A DNA stretch of 64,000 nucleotides from CAWAND01 sp963797485. Lineage in GTDB: Bacteria; Chloroflexota; Anaerolineae; Anaerolineales; E44-bin32. Below are positions 46,085 through 54,465 of this stretch, in pieces. The translations under genes were made by a program, and so were the position numbers. The notes beneath the pieces are model-generated. The model saw only the letters and a program-made list of their open reading frames with translations, had not been told where the DNA came from and did not search any database. The DNA lies in the NCBI GenBank assembly GCA_963797485.1, contig CAWCPF010000003.1, positions 248,001 through 312,000 of the forward strand, written 5' to 3'. Numbering within the stretch: position 1 is the stretch's first letter; each line of letters begins with the position of its first letter.

Positions 46085-48172
46085 ATGCCAATGATGGCTG
46101 AATTGCCTGCGACTGAGCGGGCCCGAACTTCTCTGGAGCTCCTGTACCGCATCAGCCGGGAGCTCGGGGCGCAACTCGATCTGCGCGAACTGCTTGAACG
46201 CATGCTCCAGCTCACGCTGGAGAATGTGGGCGCGGCCAGCGGCAGCATTTTGGTGCTGGACGAGGGCGGAAGAGTTATTGAGGGCGCCCTGGCCTATGAA
46301 GGCCAGGTTCACGACCACACCGCCGAGCAGCTTGCCGTCACCTACGAACGCGGGCTCGCCGGCTGGGTGGTTGAACACCGCGAACCGGCTCTGGTAGCCA
46401 GCACGCAGGACGATCCACGTTGGCTGAAGCGACCTCGCGATGCCTCCAACGGTGATTCTCGCTCGGCCATCAGCGTGCCGGTCACGGCACGCGACCGGGT
46501 GGTGGGCGTGCTGACCCTGGTGCACCCCGAAGCGGGCCACTTTACTCAGGATGACCTGGTGCTCCTCAAGGCCATCGCCGATCAGGCCGGAATCGCGGTG
46601 GACAATGCCACGCTGTTCGCCGAAAGCCGGCGGCAGGTGGAGGCCACGGTGGCCCTGGCGGAGAGCGCCCGCGTCCTGACCGCCAGCCTGGACATGGACG
46701 ACGTCCTCGACCGAATTCTCGAGCAGACGGTCAAGACCCTGGATGTGGCCGGCGCCTCACTGGCACTGTTGGACAAGGCAACCGACGGTCTGGAATTCAA
46801 AGTCGCCCTGGGTGGAGCCGGAAAGGCGATCGTCGGGCTGCGCCTCGAACCCGGCCAGGGAATCGCGGGTTGGGTGGCGCAACATGGCGAGGCCGTCGCC
46901 GTGGACAACGCCCCGGAAGACCCGCGCTTCTATCCGGGGATCGACGAGCAATCCGGCTTCCACACGCACGCCGCCGTGTGTGCGCCGATCTTTGTGAAGG
47001 ATGCGCTCATCGGCGTCCTGGAGGCCGTCAACCCGCTCCGGGGTGCTTTCCGTCCCGAGCAAGTCGAACTCCTGACCGGCATCGCTGGTTTGGCCGGCAC
47101 GGCCATCACCCATGCGCAGCTCTTCGCAGATACCCAGGCGGCCCACGAGCGCTACGCCGGGTTATTCAACGACAGCATCGACCCGATCATCATCACGGAC
47201 TTGACCGGCCAGGTGTCGGAGGCCAATCACCGGGCGGAAACATTCCTGGGTTTGGGGCGATCGAAACTGCTCAAGCGCACCATTTTTTCGCTGCACAAAC
47301 CTGAGCCCGACCGGCTTCCGGAGGATCTGGGGAACATCGCCGCCGGCCAAACCGTCGCCTACGATGGCGAGGTGACGCGCCGCGATGGATACCAGATTCC
47401 GGTCGAGATGCATGTCAAACGCATCGACATCGAGCACCAGCCATTTCTGCAGTGGATCATGCGCGATATCTCGGAGCGCCGGGCACTGGACGAATTGCGC
47501 GCCGACCTGACCTCCATGATCTTCCATGACCTGCGGTCCCCGCTGGGTAACATCATGTCCAGCCTGGAGATGCTCCAGACGTCACTGCCGCCCGACAACG
47601 AAACCGTTCACTCGGTCCTGTCGATTGCCACCCGGTCCAGCCGGCGATTGTCCCGCCTGGTCGAGTCACTCCTGGACCTAGGCCAGCTGGAGGCCGGCCA
47701 GGCCGTGCTCCACAAAGAAAAGGGGTCCCTGGGCGGGGTGATCACCGAGGCTGTCGAGGAAGTCCACCCCGTGGCCGAAGCCAAAGGCCATACCTTGAAA
47801 TTCAAACTTTCACGAAACCTGCCGGAGCTCGAGTTCGACGTTGAGATGGTCCGCCGTGTGGTCATCAACCTGCTTGAGAATGCGGTCAAGTACACACGCT
47901 CCGGCGGCTCAATCACCGTTTCCGCTGCCGTCGACGCGGACAAGCAGCAGGTGACGGTCAGCGTGTCCGACACCGGCCCCGGAATTCCCGCGCGCGACCA
48001 GCAGATGATCTTCGAAAAGTTCGCCCGCATTCATCACGAGGGGCGACCCAAGGGACTCGGATTGGGGCTGGCCTTCAGCCGCTTGGCCGTCGAGGCCCAC
48101 GGCGGCAAGATCTGGGTCGACAGCCGGGAAGGTCAGGGGGCCACCTTCAGCTTCACCCTTCCAACCGCTTGA
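46085..48172 (+). CDS. Sensor histidine kinase, GAF-GAF-PAS-HisKA-HATPase
   Basis: About 695 residues, no membrane helices, so cytosolic. GAF1 about 25-180, GAF2 about 200-350 (GQGIAGWVAQHGEAVAVDNAPEDPRF is a typical GAF signature), PAS about 360-470 (FNDSIDPIIITDLTGQVSEANHRAETFLG), H-box MIFHDLRSPLGN, N-box NLLENAVKY, G1 DTGPGIP and G2 GLGLGLAFS. No receiver domain and no adjacent response regulator, so its partner is elsewhere. Ligand unknown. Starts at 46085, 46091 and 46094 are all possible. Confidence 0.93.
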   Translation: MPMMAELPATERARTSLELLYRISRELGAQLDLRELLERMLQLTLENVGAASGSILVLDEGGRVIEGALAYEGQVHDHTAEQLAVTYERGLAGWVVEHREPALVASTQDDPRWLKRPRDASNGDSRSAISVPVTARDRVVGVLTLVHPEAGHFTQDDLVLLKAIADQAGIAVDNATLFAESRRQVEATVALAESARVLTASLDMDDVLDRILEQTVKTLDVAGASLALLDKATDGLEFKVALGGAGKAIVGLRLEPGQGIAGWVAQHGEAVAVDNAPEDPRFYPGIDEQSGFHTHAAVCAPIFVKDALIGVLEAVNPLRGAFRPEQVELLTGIAGLAGTAITHAQLFADTQAAHERYAGLFNDSIDPIIITDLTGQVSEANHRAETFLGLGRSKLLKRTIFSLHKPEPDRLPEDLGNIAAGQTVAYDGEVTRRDGYQIPVEMHVKRIDIEHQPFLQWIMRDISERRALDELRADLTSMIFHDLRSPLGNIMSSLEMLQTSLPPDNETVHSVLSIATRSSRRLSRLVESLLDLGQLEAGQAVLHKEKGSLGGVITEAVEEVHPVAEAKGHTLKFKLSRNLPELEFDVEMVRRVVINLLENAVKYTRSGGSITVSAAVDADKQQVTVSVSDTGPGIPARDQQMIFEKFARIHHEGRPKGLGLGLAFSRLAVEAHGGKIWVDSREGQGATFSFTLPTA

Positions 48173-48203
48173 CCTGCGCGTTCGGACTCCGCCAGGAGGT
48201 CTA

Positions 48204-49040
48204 GTGCGGACAATTCTCTCCGGCATCTACGTTGAAAGCGCCTATCCGGCGGTCGTGGCTGGCGCCATCGCCAGCCAGGGGCAAGTGCTGCTGGTCGACG
48301 CACCGCTGCGGGCCGATGACGCCCGGGATTGGCTGAGCCAGGTGGGTGAGATCGGCAAGCCGCGCTTCCTGGCTGTGATGGATCACCATCCGGACCGGAT
48401 TCTGGCTTCGCGCAATCTGGACCTGCCGCGCATCGCCCACACGACCACGTCCGAGACGGTGGCGCATTGGCCGGACACCTTCAAGGGAGCCCATCAACCG
48501 GTGGGATCGGAAGTCGACCGGATCAAACGCATCACCGGCATGAACAAGCTCACCCCTGATCTGACGTTCACCGATAGTCTCTTGATTCATCTCGGGGATC
48601 AGGCCGTCCGTTTTGTCCATCAACCCGGGCCGACCCAGGGGGCGATGTGGGTGGTGCTCGAAGACCGGCGGGTGGTCTTCTTGGGCGACACCGTGACGTC
48701 CAGCGAACCACCTTTCTTGGGCTTCGCCCGGCTTGATGCCTGGTTGCAAGGGCTGGACCGGCTGCGCGAGAGCCCGTACAAGGACTTCAAGCTCATCTCA
48801 GGCCGGGATGGCCTGGTCGATCGGGATGCGGTCAACAACATGGCCCGCTTCCTGCGCAAGGTGCCCATTCGCCTGGAACGACTGGACGGGAGCGCCAGCC
48901 TGGAGGCCAAGGCTGAGGCCGCCGCAGACGATCTGCTGTCGGACTTTAAGGTGAGCTCCAGCCGAAGGGATTTGTGCCGCCTGCGCCTGCAGGCCGGCTT
49001 GATGCGTTTGCGGCGGCGAGATCGCCCGGCCGACGATTAG
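48204..49040 (+). CDS. Metallo-beta-lactamase-fold protein with degenerate metal motif
   Basis: 278 residues. The fold is suggested by VLLVDAPLRADDARDWLSQV, FLAVMDHHPDRI, HQPGPTQGAMWVVLEDRRVVFLGDTV and a C-terminal helical part. The usual HxHxDH is replaced by DHHPDR, so two of four ligands are changed; the later GDT motif is kept. It may bind one metal or none, or be a non-catalytic sensor. It follows the kinase by 31 bases, so they may form an operon. GTG start after AGGAGG. Confidence 0.72.
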   Translation: MRTILSGIYVESAYPAVVAGAIASQGQVLLVDAPLRADDARDWLSQVGEIGKPRFLAVMDHHPDRILASRNLDLPRIAHTTTSETVAHWPDTFKGAHQPVGSEVDRIKRITGMNKLTPDLTFTDSLLIHLGDQAVRFVHQPGPTQGAMWVVLEDRRVVFLGDTVTSSEPPFLGFARLDAWLQGLDRLRESPYKDFKLISGRDGLVDRDAVNNMARFLRKVPIRLERLDGSASLEAKAEAAADDLLSDFKVSSSRRDLCRLRLQAGLMRLRRRDRPADD

Positions 49041-49052
49041 CCCGATCGAGGC

Positions 49053-50115
49053 GTGGCTGAACCCCTGATGGACAACGCATTCGCGCCCATGCTTCGGATC
49101 ACCCGCGGCGGGGTGCTGGAGTCCCTTCACTTCGGCGCCCTGGCTGTGGCCGCCCCCGACGGACGGCTTCTGGCCGCGTGGGGCGATTCGGGAGCCGTCA
49201 TCTTCATGCGCTCGTCGGCCAAGCCATTCCAGGCCTTGCCTCTGGCCGAGTCGGGCGCCCTGGACGCCTTTGGTCTGGACGATTCCGAACTGTCCCTGGT
49301 ATGCGCCTCGCACAGTGGAACTGATCGGCATGCCCGGGCGGTTTCCGCGCTGCAAGCCAAGGTCGGCCTGGACGAGGCCGAGCTGCAGTGCGGCGTCCAT
49401 CCCCCGCTCGATTCTGGAGACCTCCCGGCGCCTGACGGCTCAGGGTGAAGCGCCGACGGCCAATCGCCACAATTGCTCAGGCAAGCACACAGGTATGCTG
49501 GCTCTGTCCAAACACCTGGGAGCGCCCCGCGCCGACTACCTCTCGCCCGATCACCCCGTTCAACAAAGAATTCTGCAGGCGCTGGCGGACATGTCTGGCA
49601 TTGCACCGTCGGACATTCAGGTGGGCATCGATGGGTGCTCGGCTCCAAACTTCGCTTTGCCGCTGTTGGCCGCCGCCCGGGCCTATGCGAGGCTGGCGGA
49701 TCCTTCGGGGCTGGCGCCGGATCGCCGGCGCGCCTGCGAGCGCATCTACCAGGCCATGACCAGCCACCCTGAAAACGTCGCCGGCACTGGAAGGCTGGAT
49801 ACGATTTTGATGCAGACCGTGAAAGGTATTTTGGCCAAGGGCGGAGCGGAGGGCTATCAGGGGCTGGCCATCCGGCCCGAGGCAGGGGTTCCGGAGCCGC
49901 TGGGAGTCGCCATCAAAGTCAGCGATGGGGACCTCGGACACCGTGCCATAGGGCCGATTGTCCTGGCGACTCTGCGGGAGCTGGGGGTGGCCGGGGTCGA
50001 TCAGTTGGCGGACAGCCCGCCTTTTGGCCCAAGCGAGATCAAGAATTTCCGGGGCTTAAGCGTGGGGCGCATCGAAGCATGCATGCAATGGACACTGCCC
50101 CGTCGCCCGGCGTAA
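49053..50115 (+). CDS. L-asparaginase II-family protein, frameshifted
   Basis: About 354 residues. It has SAKPFQALPLAESGALDAFGL, CASHSGTDRHARAV and ELQCGVHPPLD; then one extra base near 49411-49414 shifts the frame to ETSRRLTAQGEAPTANRHNCSGKHTGMLAL and GIDGCSAPNFALPL, SHPENVAGTGRLDT, KGGAEGYQGLAI. These are the conserved Ser/Lys/Cys-Ser-Gly-Lys blocks of the AnsA-type PF06089 family, distinct from the classic type I/II asparaginase folds. The start is GTG 49053 or ATG 49068. The 3' end overlaps rsmG by 37 bases. Confidence 0.83.
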
Positions 50116-50840
50116 TCTCACGCCGCCTGCTCGCCGGAACGGCCAAATCCGTGCTTGGTCTATCCTTGACCGCCGGACAATTGACGGCTTTCGACCGGTA
50201 CGCGCAGGCGCTGTTCGAATGGAATCAGCGCGTGAACCTGACCGCCATCACCGCGCCCGGCGACGTGGAAATCAAGCACTTCATCGACTCCCTGACCTGT
50301 CTGCTGGGGATGGACCTGCGCCGCGGTCAACGCTTGATTGACGTCGGCACTGGCGCCGGGTTCCCCGGGCTGCCCCTCAAGATTGTGCGGCCCGACCTCA
50401 AGCTGGTGCTGGTCGAGGCCACGGCCAAGAAGGTTGCCTTCTGCCGGCATGTGGTCGACAGCCTCAATCTGAAGGGCGTGGAGATCCTGCATGCCCGGGC
50501 AGAGAGCATCGGGGTCGACCCGGCCCATCGGGAAGCCTATGATTGGGCGGTCGCCCGTGCGGTCGCGCCGCTGGCGGTGCTCAGCGAATACCTGCTGCCC
50601 CTGGTGAGGGTGGGGGGCCGAGCCGTGGCGCAGAAGGGTGAAGCCGGCCCGGCGGAAGTCCATTCGGCCGAAGCCGCCATCCAGCGTTTGGGCGGCCGAG
50701 TCGTCCAACTCAAGCATCTCGAACTGCCCAAAGTGGCCGAATCGCGCTATCTGGTCTTGATCGATAAGGTGGCCGCTACCCCCGAGGGATACCCCCGCCG
50801 GCCGGGTATCCCGTCCAAGCGGCCGTTGACCGCGGTTTGA
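50079..50840 (+). CDS. rsmG: 16S rRNA (guanine-N7-)-methyltransferase RsmG
   Basis: 253 residues. SAM motif LIDVGTGAGFPGLPLKI, NLTAI and DWAVARAVAPLAVLSEY, and the closing YPRRPGIPSKRPL are diagnostic. It methylates G527 of 16S rRNA, the change whose loss gives low-level streptomycin resistance. The start (50079 or 50088) lies within the asparaginase gene, which makes coupled translation likely. It is convergent with recF. Confidence 0.95.
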   Translation: MHAMDTAPSPGVISRRLLAGTAKSVLGLSLTAGQLTAFDRYAQALFEWNQRVNLTAITAPGDVEIKHFIDSLTCLLGMDLRRGQRLIDVGTGAGFPGLPLKIVRPDLKLVLVEATAKKVAFCRHVVDSLNLKGVEILHARAESIGVDPAHREAYDWAVARAVAPLAVLSEYLLPLVRVGGRAVAQKGEAGPAEVHSAEAAIQRLGGRVVQLKHLELPKVAESRYLVLIDKVAATPEGYPRRPGIPSKRPLTAV

Positions 50841-50869
50841 GACGCCGAGGAGCGTGCCTCGCTCGCCGA

Positions 50870-52081
50870 TCACCTGTCTATAGATGACAGGTGGCCGGCC
50901 TGGATCTGCCATACCGTCGACGCTCCCAGGAATTCGGGTTCAAACAAGGAAAGATCGGTGCTGGTCAGCACGACCTGTTGAGCCTCCCGAACCCGGCCCA
51001 GCAGGTCCCGGCGACGCACCGGGTCGAGTTCGGCCAGCACCTCATCCATGAGCAGGATGGGCCATTCCCCGGTCCGTTGACGCAGCCAATCGACTTCAGC
51101 CAGCTTGAGCGCCAGCATGGCGGTCCGGATCTGCCCGCGTGAGCCATACGTGTGCAGGTCGAGCGCGTTGACAAGGAAGCCGACGTCGTCGCGATGGGGG
51201 CCGAGCTGAGTCTGCCCGCGCCGGACATCGTCGTGTCGGGTGCGCACCACGGCCTCATACAATCCCTTGCGGATGGCGTCGCGCGTGAGGCGCGTGAGAT
51301 CGCCGGCAGCCTCCATGGCCAGGTCGAGCTGCCCGGGAGGCGATTGAAGGGGCGCGTACGCGGGTTGATACACCAGGCGCAGGTGTTCCTGGGACTGCGT
51401 CAGCGCCATATGAATGGGCGCGGCAGCGGTTTCGAGTTCTCGAAGCGCCAGGATTCGGCCTCGCATCAAGGTGGCGGCGTGCTCGGCGAGCTGCTCATCC
51501 CAATAGCCAAGCTCGTCCGGCCGGGCGGCTCCCTCGCCGATGCGCTTCAAGAGGGCGTTGCGCTGGGCGAGCAGCTTGGTGTATTCGAGCAAACTTTCGG
51601 CATAGACCGGGTCGGCTTGGGAGACCGTGGTATCCAGATGGCGGCGGCGATTACCGGGCGAGCCTTCGATCACGACCAGGTCTTGCGGCAGGAACAGGAT
51701 GGCGTTGAAGGCCCCGGCCAGATCGCTCACGCGGCGCTTGACGCCGTTGATGAACACCTCCTTTTTGATGCGGCCGTCAAGCCCGCCTGCCTGCGGGTCA
51801 AGCACCAGGCGGATTTCAATCCGGCCCAGGCGTTCGCCGCGTCTGTACTCCGCCACTATCCGGGCGAAGGGCGCCTCACCATCCAGCGCCAGGAAATTGA
51901 CCAGCTCGCGATCACGGCCGGCATGCGGCGACGACGCGCCGGCCAGGTAGTAGATCGCCTCCAGCAGGCTGGTCTTTCCCTGGGCGTTGGCGCCCACCAC
52001 GACCGTCGGGCCGGCCGCCAGGTCGGTTTCGAGACGCACGAAGTTGCGGAAATTGGTCAGGGAAAGGTGGGTGAGCTGCAT
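50870..52081 (-). CDS. recF: DNA replication and repair protein RecF
   Basis: 403 residues. Walker A GANAQGKTSLLEAIYYLAGA, Walker B ILLMDEVLAELDPVRRR and LGPHRDD are all present, as in SMC-like RecF that loads RecA at gaps. Here recF is not next to dnaA/dnaN/gyrB but follows a def gene, with no other replication-origin gene in the window. A palindrome lies 44 bases upstream of its start. Confidence 0.95.
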   Translation of the reverse strand: MQLTHLSLTNFRNFVRLETDLAAGPTVVVGANAQGKTSLLEAIYYLAGASSPHAGRDRELVNFLALDGEAPFARIVAEYRRGERLGRIEIRLVLDPQAGGLDGRIKKEVFINGVKRRVSDLAGAFNAILFLPQDLVVIEGSPGNRRRHLDTTVSQADPVYAESLLEYTKLLAQRNALLKRIGEGAARPDELGYWDEQLAEHAATLMRGRILALRELETAAAPIHMALTQSQEHLRLVYQPAYAPLQSPPGQLDLAMEAAGDLTRLTRDAIRKGLYEAVVRTRHDDVRRGQTQLGPHRDDVGFLVNALDLHTYGSRGQIRTAMLALKLAEVDWLRQRTGEWPILLMDEVLAELDPVRRRDLLGRVREAQQVVLTSTDLSLFEPEFLGASTVWQIQAGHLSSIDR

Positions 52082-52124
52082 GCTGCGCGCCGGGCCGGGC
52101 CATCGACCGCCGGCCAGTGCCGAT

Positions 52125-52142
52125 TAGTGACAGTTTTCACAA
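52125..52142. promoter_or_regulatory. Palindrome TAGTGA-N6-TCACAA, copy 6 (one mismatch)
   Basis: In the 77-base gap between def and recF, upstream of recF. The right half-site extends to TCACAAA. One base of the left half-site differs from the other copies. Confidence 0.45.
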
Positions 52143-52158
52143 AGCCGAGCCTGTCCGG

Positions 52159-52689
52159 TCACGCGGGCGGCGCCACCTCGACCGCCTGTTCCTCGTCCTC
52201 GAGCTTCCACACATGGGTGGCTCGGTCGATGAACAACACGCCGTTAATATGATCGATCTCGTGTTGGAAGATGCGCGCCAGCCAGTCCTTGGCCTTCAGG
52301 CGCGTCGGCTCGCCTCGACGGTTGAAGCCCTTGACGGTGACCCACTGGAAGCGCTCGACCTCTCCCATGTAGCCCGGAATGGACAGGCAGCCCTCGTTCC
52401 CGGCCACCGTCTCGTCCGAGTGGCGGACAATCTCCGGGTTGACCAGCGTGTAGAGCTTCTTGGGTTTGGGCGGCGCCTCGGGATCCTGGTTCTCCTCGCC
52501 GTACTCAACCACGATCACCCGCTGGCTCACGCCTACCTGGGGGGCCGCCAGGCCCACGCCGGGCGCGGCGCGCATGGTCTCAACCATGTCATCAATCAGG
52601 GTCTGCAGGTCCGATTTGTACGTGCGAACCTTGTGTGCCGATTCACGCAGCACAGCCGCGGGAGGTGTGACGATTTTACGGATACTCAT
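52159..52689 (-). CDS. def: Peptide deformylase
   Basis: 176 residues. GVGLAAPQVG, EGCLSIPG (metal Cys) and QHEIDHINGVLFIDR (metal His-Glu-His) are all present. It removes formyl from nascent N-terminal Met. It starts inside the end of the CNB/PH membrane gene (14-base overlap), so it is in the same operon. Confidence 0.96.
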   Translation of the reverse strand: MSIRKIVTPPAAVLRESAHKVRTYKSDLQTLIDDMVETMRAAPGVGLAAPQVGVSQRVIVVEYGEENQDPEAPPKPKKLYTLVNPEIVRHSDETVAGNEGCLSIPGYMGEVERFQWVTVKGFNRRGEPTRLKAKDWLARIFQHEIDHINGVLFIDRATHVWKLEDEEQAVEVAPPA

Positions 52690-54352
52690 CGGGATCTCGT
52701 TGCGGTGGTTTGTCGGTCTTCTGGCCGGAGACCTGCTCGTGGTACACGCTCAGCCATTCTACCATCTCGTCCTCACGCTGATGGCGCTCGGCCTCGCGCC
52801 GTCCGGCGATGAAAGCCTCCTGGGCGCGGACGATGTCCTGCTGGACGGCGCCGGGATTGAACACGCCTTCGAAATCGAGCACCTCCGTGCCCACATTGGC
52901 GCTGACGTCGCCGAAGTTGAGCAAGATGCCGATCAAGCCCCGGCGATCGACCTCGGTGCTGAGCAAATTCTCGAGCGGGGCAACCTTGCGCAGCTCGCGG
53001 CCCAGAGGCCGTTTGTAGACATCGATGATGTGGGTCGGAGTCACCTGATAGATGTCGTTCACCCAGTCCATGTACTCGTAAAGCCACCACAGCCCCAGCG
53101 GGATCAGGCTCAACCCCGCCAGTTCAAGGACGAGCGTGGCCGATCCCAAGGTGATAAGACCCCCGAGGCTAGCTCCGGCGATGCCCACGGCCAGGAGCAA
53201 AACCAGCGAGGGGAAGCCGATATGTTGAAGCAGGACGGCCCAGTGTTTGCGGTAGGTGACCACCCCCTGGCTTTCGAAACGGAGCTGAAATCCCCAGTGG
53301 TCCAGCCCGAGCTCGGGCGCACGTTCGGGATCGGCGGCCACCGGCTTGGGGGCGGAGGCATCCAGGGAAGGCGGCGCATCCGGCCGGGAGTCCGTCGGAC
53401 TGAGAACCTGACGGACGGCCTGCTCAACGGTCTCGCGGTCGGTGGCCTGCTCGGCTAACTTGAAACGCCGGCACTGCTCCTCGATCATGGCGGCCAGAAA
53501 GCGGGGCTGACCCACCGCCGGGAACTCGATCTGGCCGGTGTAGGTGCGGATGACCACGTCCCCAAAACCCAACAGGCGCGAGACGGCGGTGGTGCTCACA
53601 CTCACCGACAGCACCTGATGTAGGGGTGCCTCCTGGCGGCTGTCGTACAGCGCGACGATCTTCTCCGAACGCACCAGCCGGCGGCCCGTCACAAAGCAAT
53701 AGTCGTTGCGCCAATCGACCCACTGCCAAATCGCCAGCGCCACGCCCACGACCGCCAGGAGCCAGCCCAGCGCCGACAACCAGGCAGCGCTGATGGAGCC
53801 CGACCACAGCCAAGCAGCCGCGGCCCCCGCCATCAACACCCCGGGAAGCGCCATAGCCGGGATCAACACTGCCGGGTGTTTGCGCGCCAGCCCGGCAACC
53901 GCCTCCCCAGGCACCAGCCAATCCGGCTTCAGCTCAAGGGCCAGGTGCTGGCCACGGGCGGCAAGCCGGAGTGCCGACAAGGCCTGCGGGTGCGTGTTCA
54001 GGAATTCGAGCAAAGCGGCGCGTTCCCAGCGCAAGGCGTGGGTGCGGGTGGCGGCCGAAGCCCGAAGCTGGACCGACTGCGCGTTGAAGAACTCGAGCAA
54101 ACCGGCGACTGAGCCCGCCGTCAGGTTCCCCCGGTGAACGGGCTCGCCGTGGGCGTCATAGCCCGCCAGTTCAATTTCGCCGTCTAGGATCACATACACG
54201 GCCTGCAGAGGGTCGCCCAGATTGAGTACGATATCGCCTGGGGCGAACTCGGCCGGCGGCAGCCGCTCCGCCAGATCGGCGTACTCGGTCTCGCTCAAGC
54301 CGCGAAGAAAGAAGACCAGCTCCAGCGTCTGGGTCACCCGGTTGGCGGACAT
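52676..54352 (-). CDS. Cyclic-nucleotide-binding domain fused to membrane helices and two PH-like domains
   Basis: 558 residues from ATG 54352. Residues about 12-130 are a CNB-type domain: LRGLSETEYADLAERL, FAPGDIVLNLGDPLQAVYVILDGEIELA, then a phosphate cassette-like stretch RGNLTAGSVAGLLEFF lacking the usual Arg. Membrane helices at about 155-205, a bPH2-type domain (YCFVTGRRLVRSEKIVALYDSRQEAPLHQVLSVSV...GFGDVVIRT), a Pro/Asp-rich linker, a second helix pair and a second PH-like domain (YQVTPTHIIDVYKRPLGRELRKVAPLENLLS...FGDVSANVGT). Likely a ligand-gated membrane scaffold. Function unknown. Confidence 0.8.
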   Translation of the reverse strand: MSANRVTQTLELVFFLRGLSETEYADLAERLPPAEFAPGDIVLNLGDPLQAVYVILDGEIELAGYDAHGEPVHRGNLTAGSVAGLLEFFNAQSVQLRASAATRTHALRWERAALLEFLNTHPQALSALRLAARGQHLALELKPDWLVPGEAVAGLARKHPAVLIPAMALPGVLMAGAAAAWLWSGSISAAWLSALGWLLAVVGVALAIWQWVDWRNDYCFVTGRRLVRSEKIVALYDSRQEAPLHQVLSVSVSTTAVSRLLGFGDVVIRTYTGQIEFPAVGQPRFLAAMIEEQCRRFKLAEQATDRETVEQAVRQVLSPTDSRPDAPPSLDASAPKPVAADPERAPELGLDHWGFQLRFESQGVVTYRKHWAVLLQHIGFPSLVLLLAVGIAGASLGGLITLGSATLVLELAGLSLIPLGLWWLYEYMDWVNDIYQVTPTHIIDVYKRPLGRELRKVAPLENLLSTEVDRRGLIGILLNFGDVSANVGTEVLDFEGVFNPGAVQQDIVRAQEAFIAGRREAERHQREDEMVEWLSVYHEQVSGQKTDKPPQRDPDEYP

Positions 54353-54429
54353 AGGGCCGATTCTAGTCCAGTCAGCGCGGATGCCAAGGTCGGTGTTTAG
54401 GTATGTCCGTAAGGCGGCCGGGGGCTGCG

Positions 54430-54438
54430 TGCTATAAT
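54430..54438 (+). promoter_or_regulatory. Extended -10 promoter element (TGC-TATAAT)
   Basis: Perfect TATAAT with TG upstream, 27 bases before the GTG start of ftsK, leaving a leader of about 20 bases. No clear -35. It points away from the divergent CNB/PH gene. Confidence 0.5.
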
Positions 54439-54465
54439 CGCCGCCACCCATGGGGAGACCTGCCA

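Noticed and set aside
50870..52142. Replication origin near recF
   Set aside because: No dnaA, dnaN, gyrB or DnaA-box cluster is visible, and recF here follows def rather than the usual origin genes.
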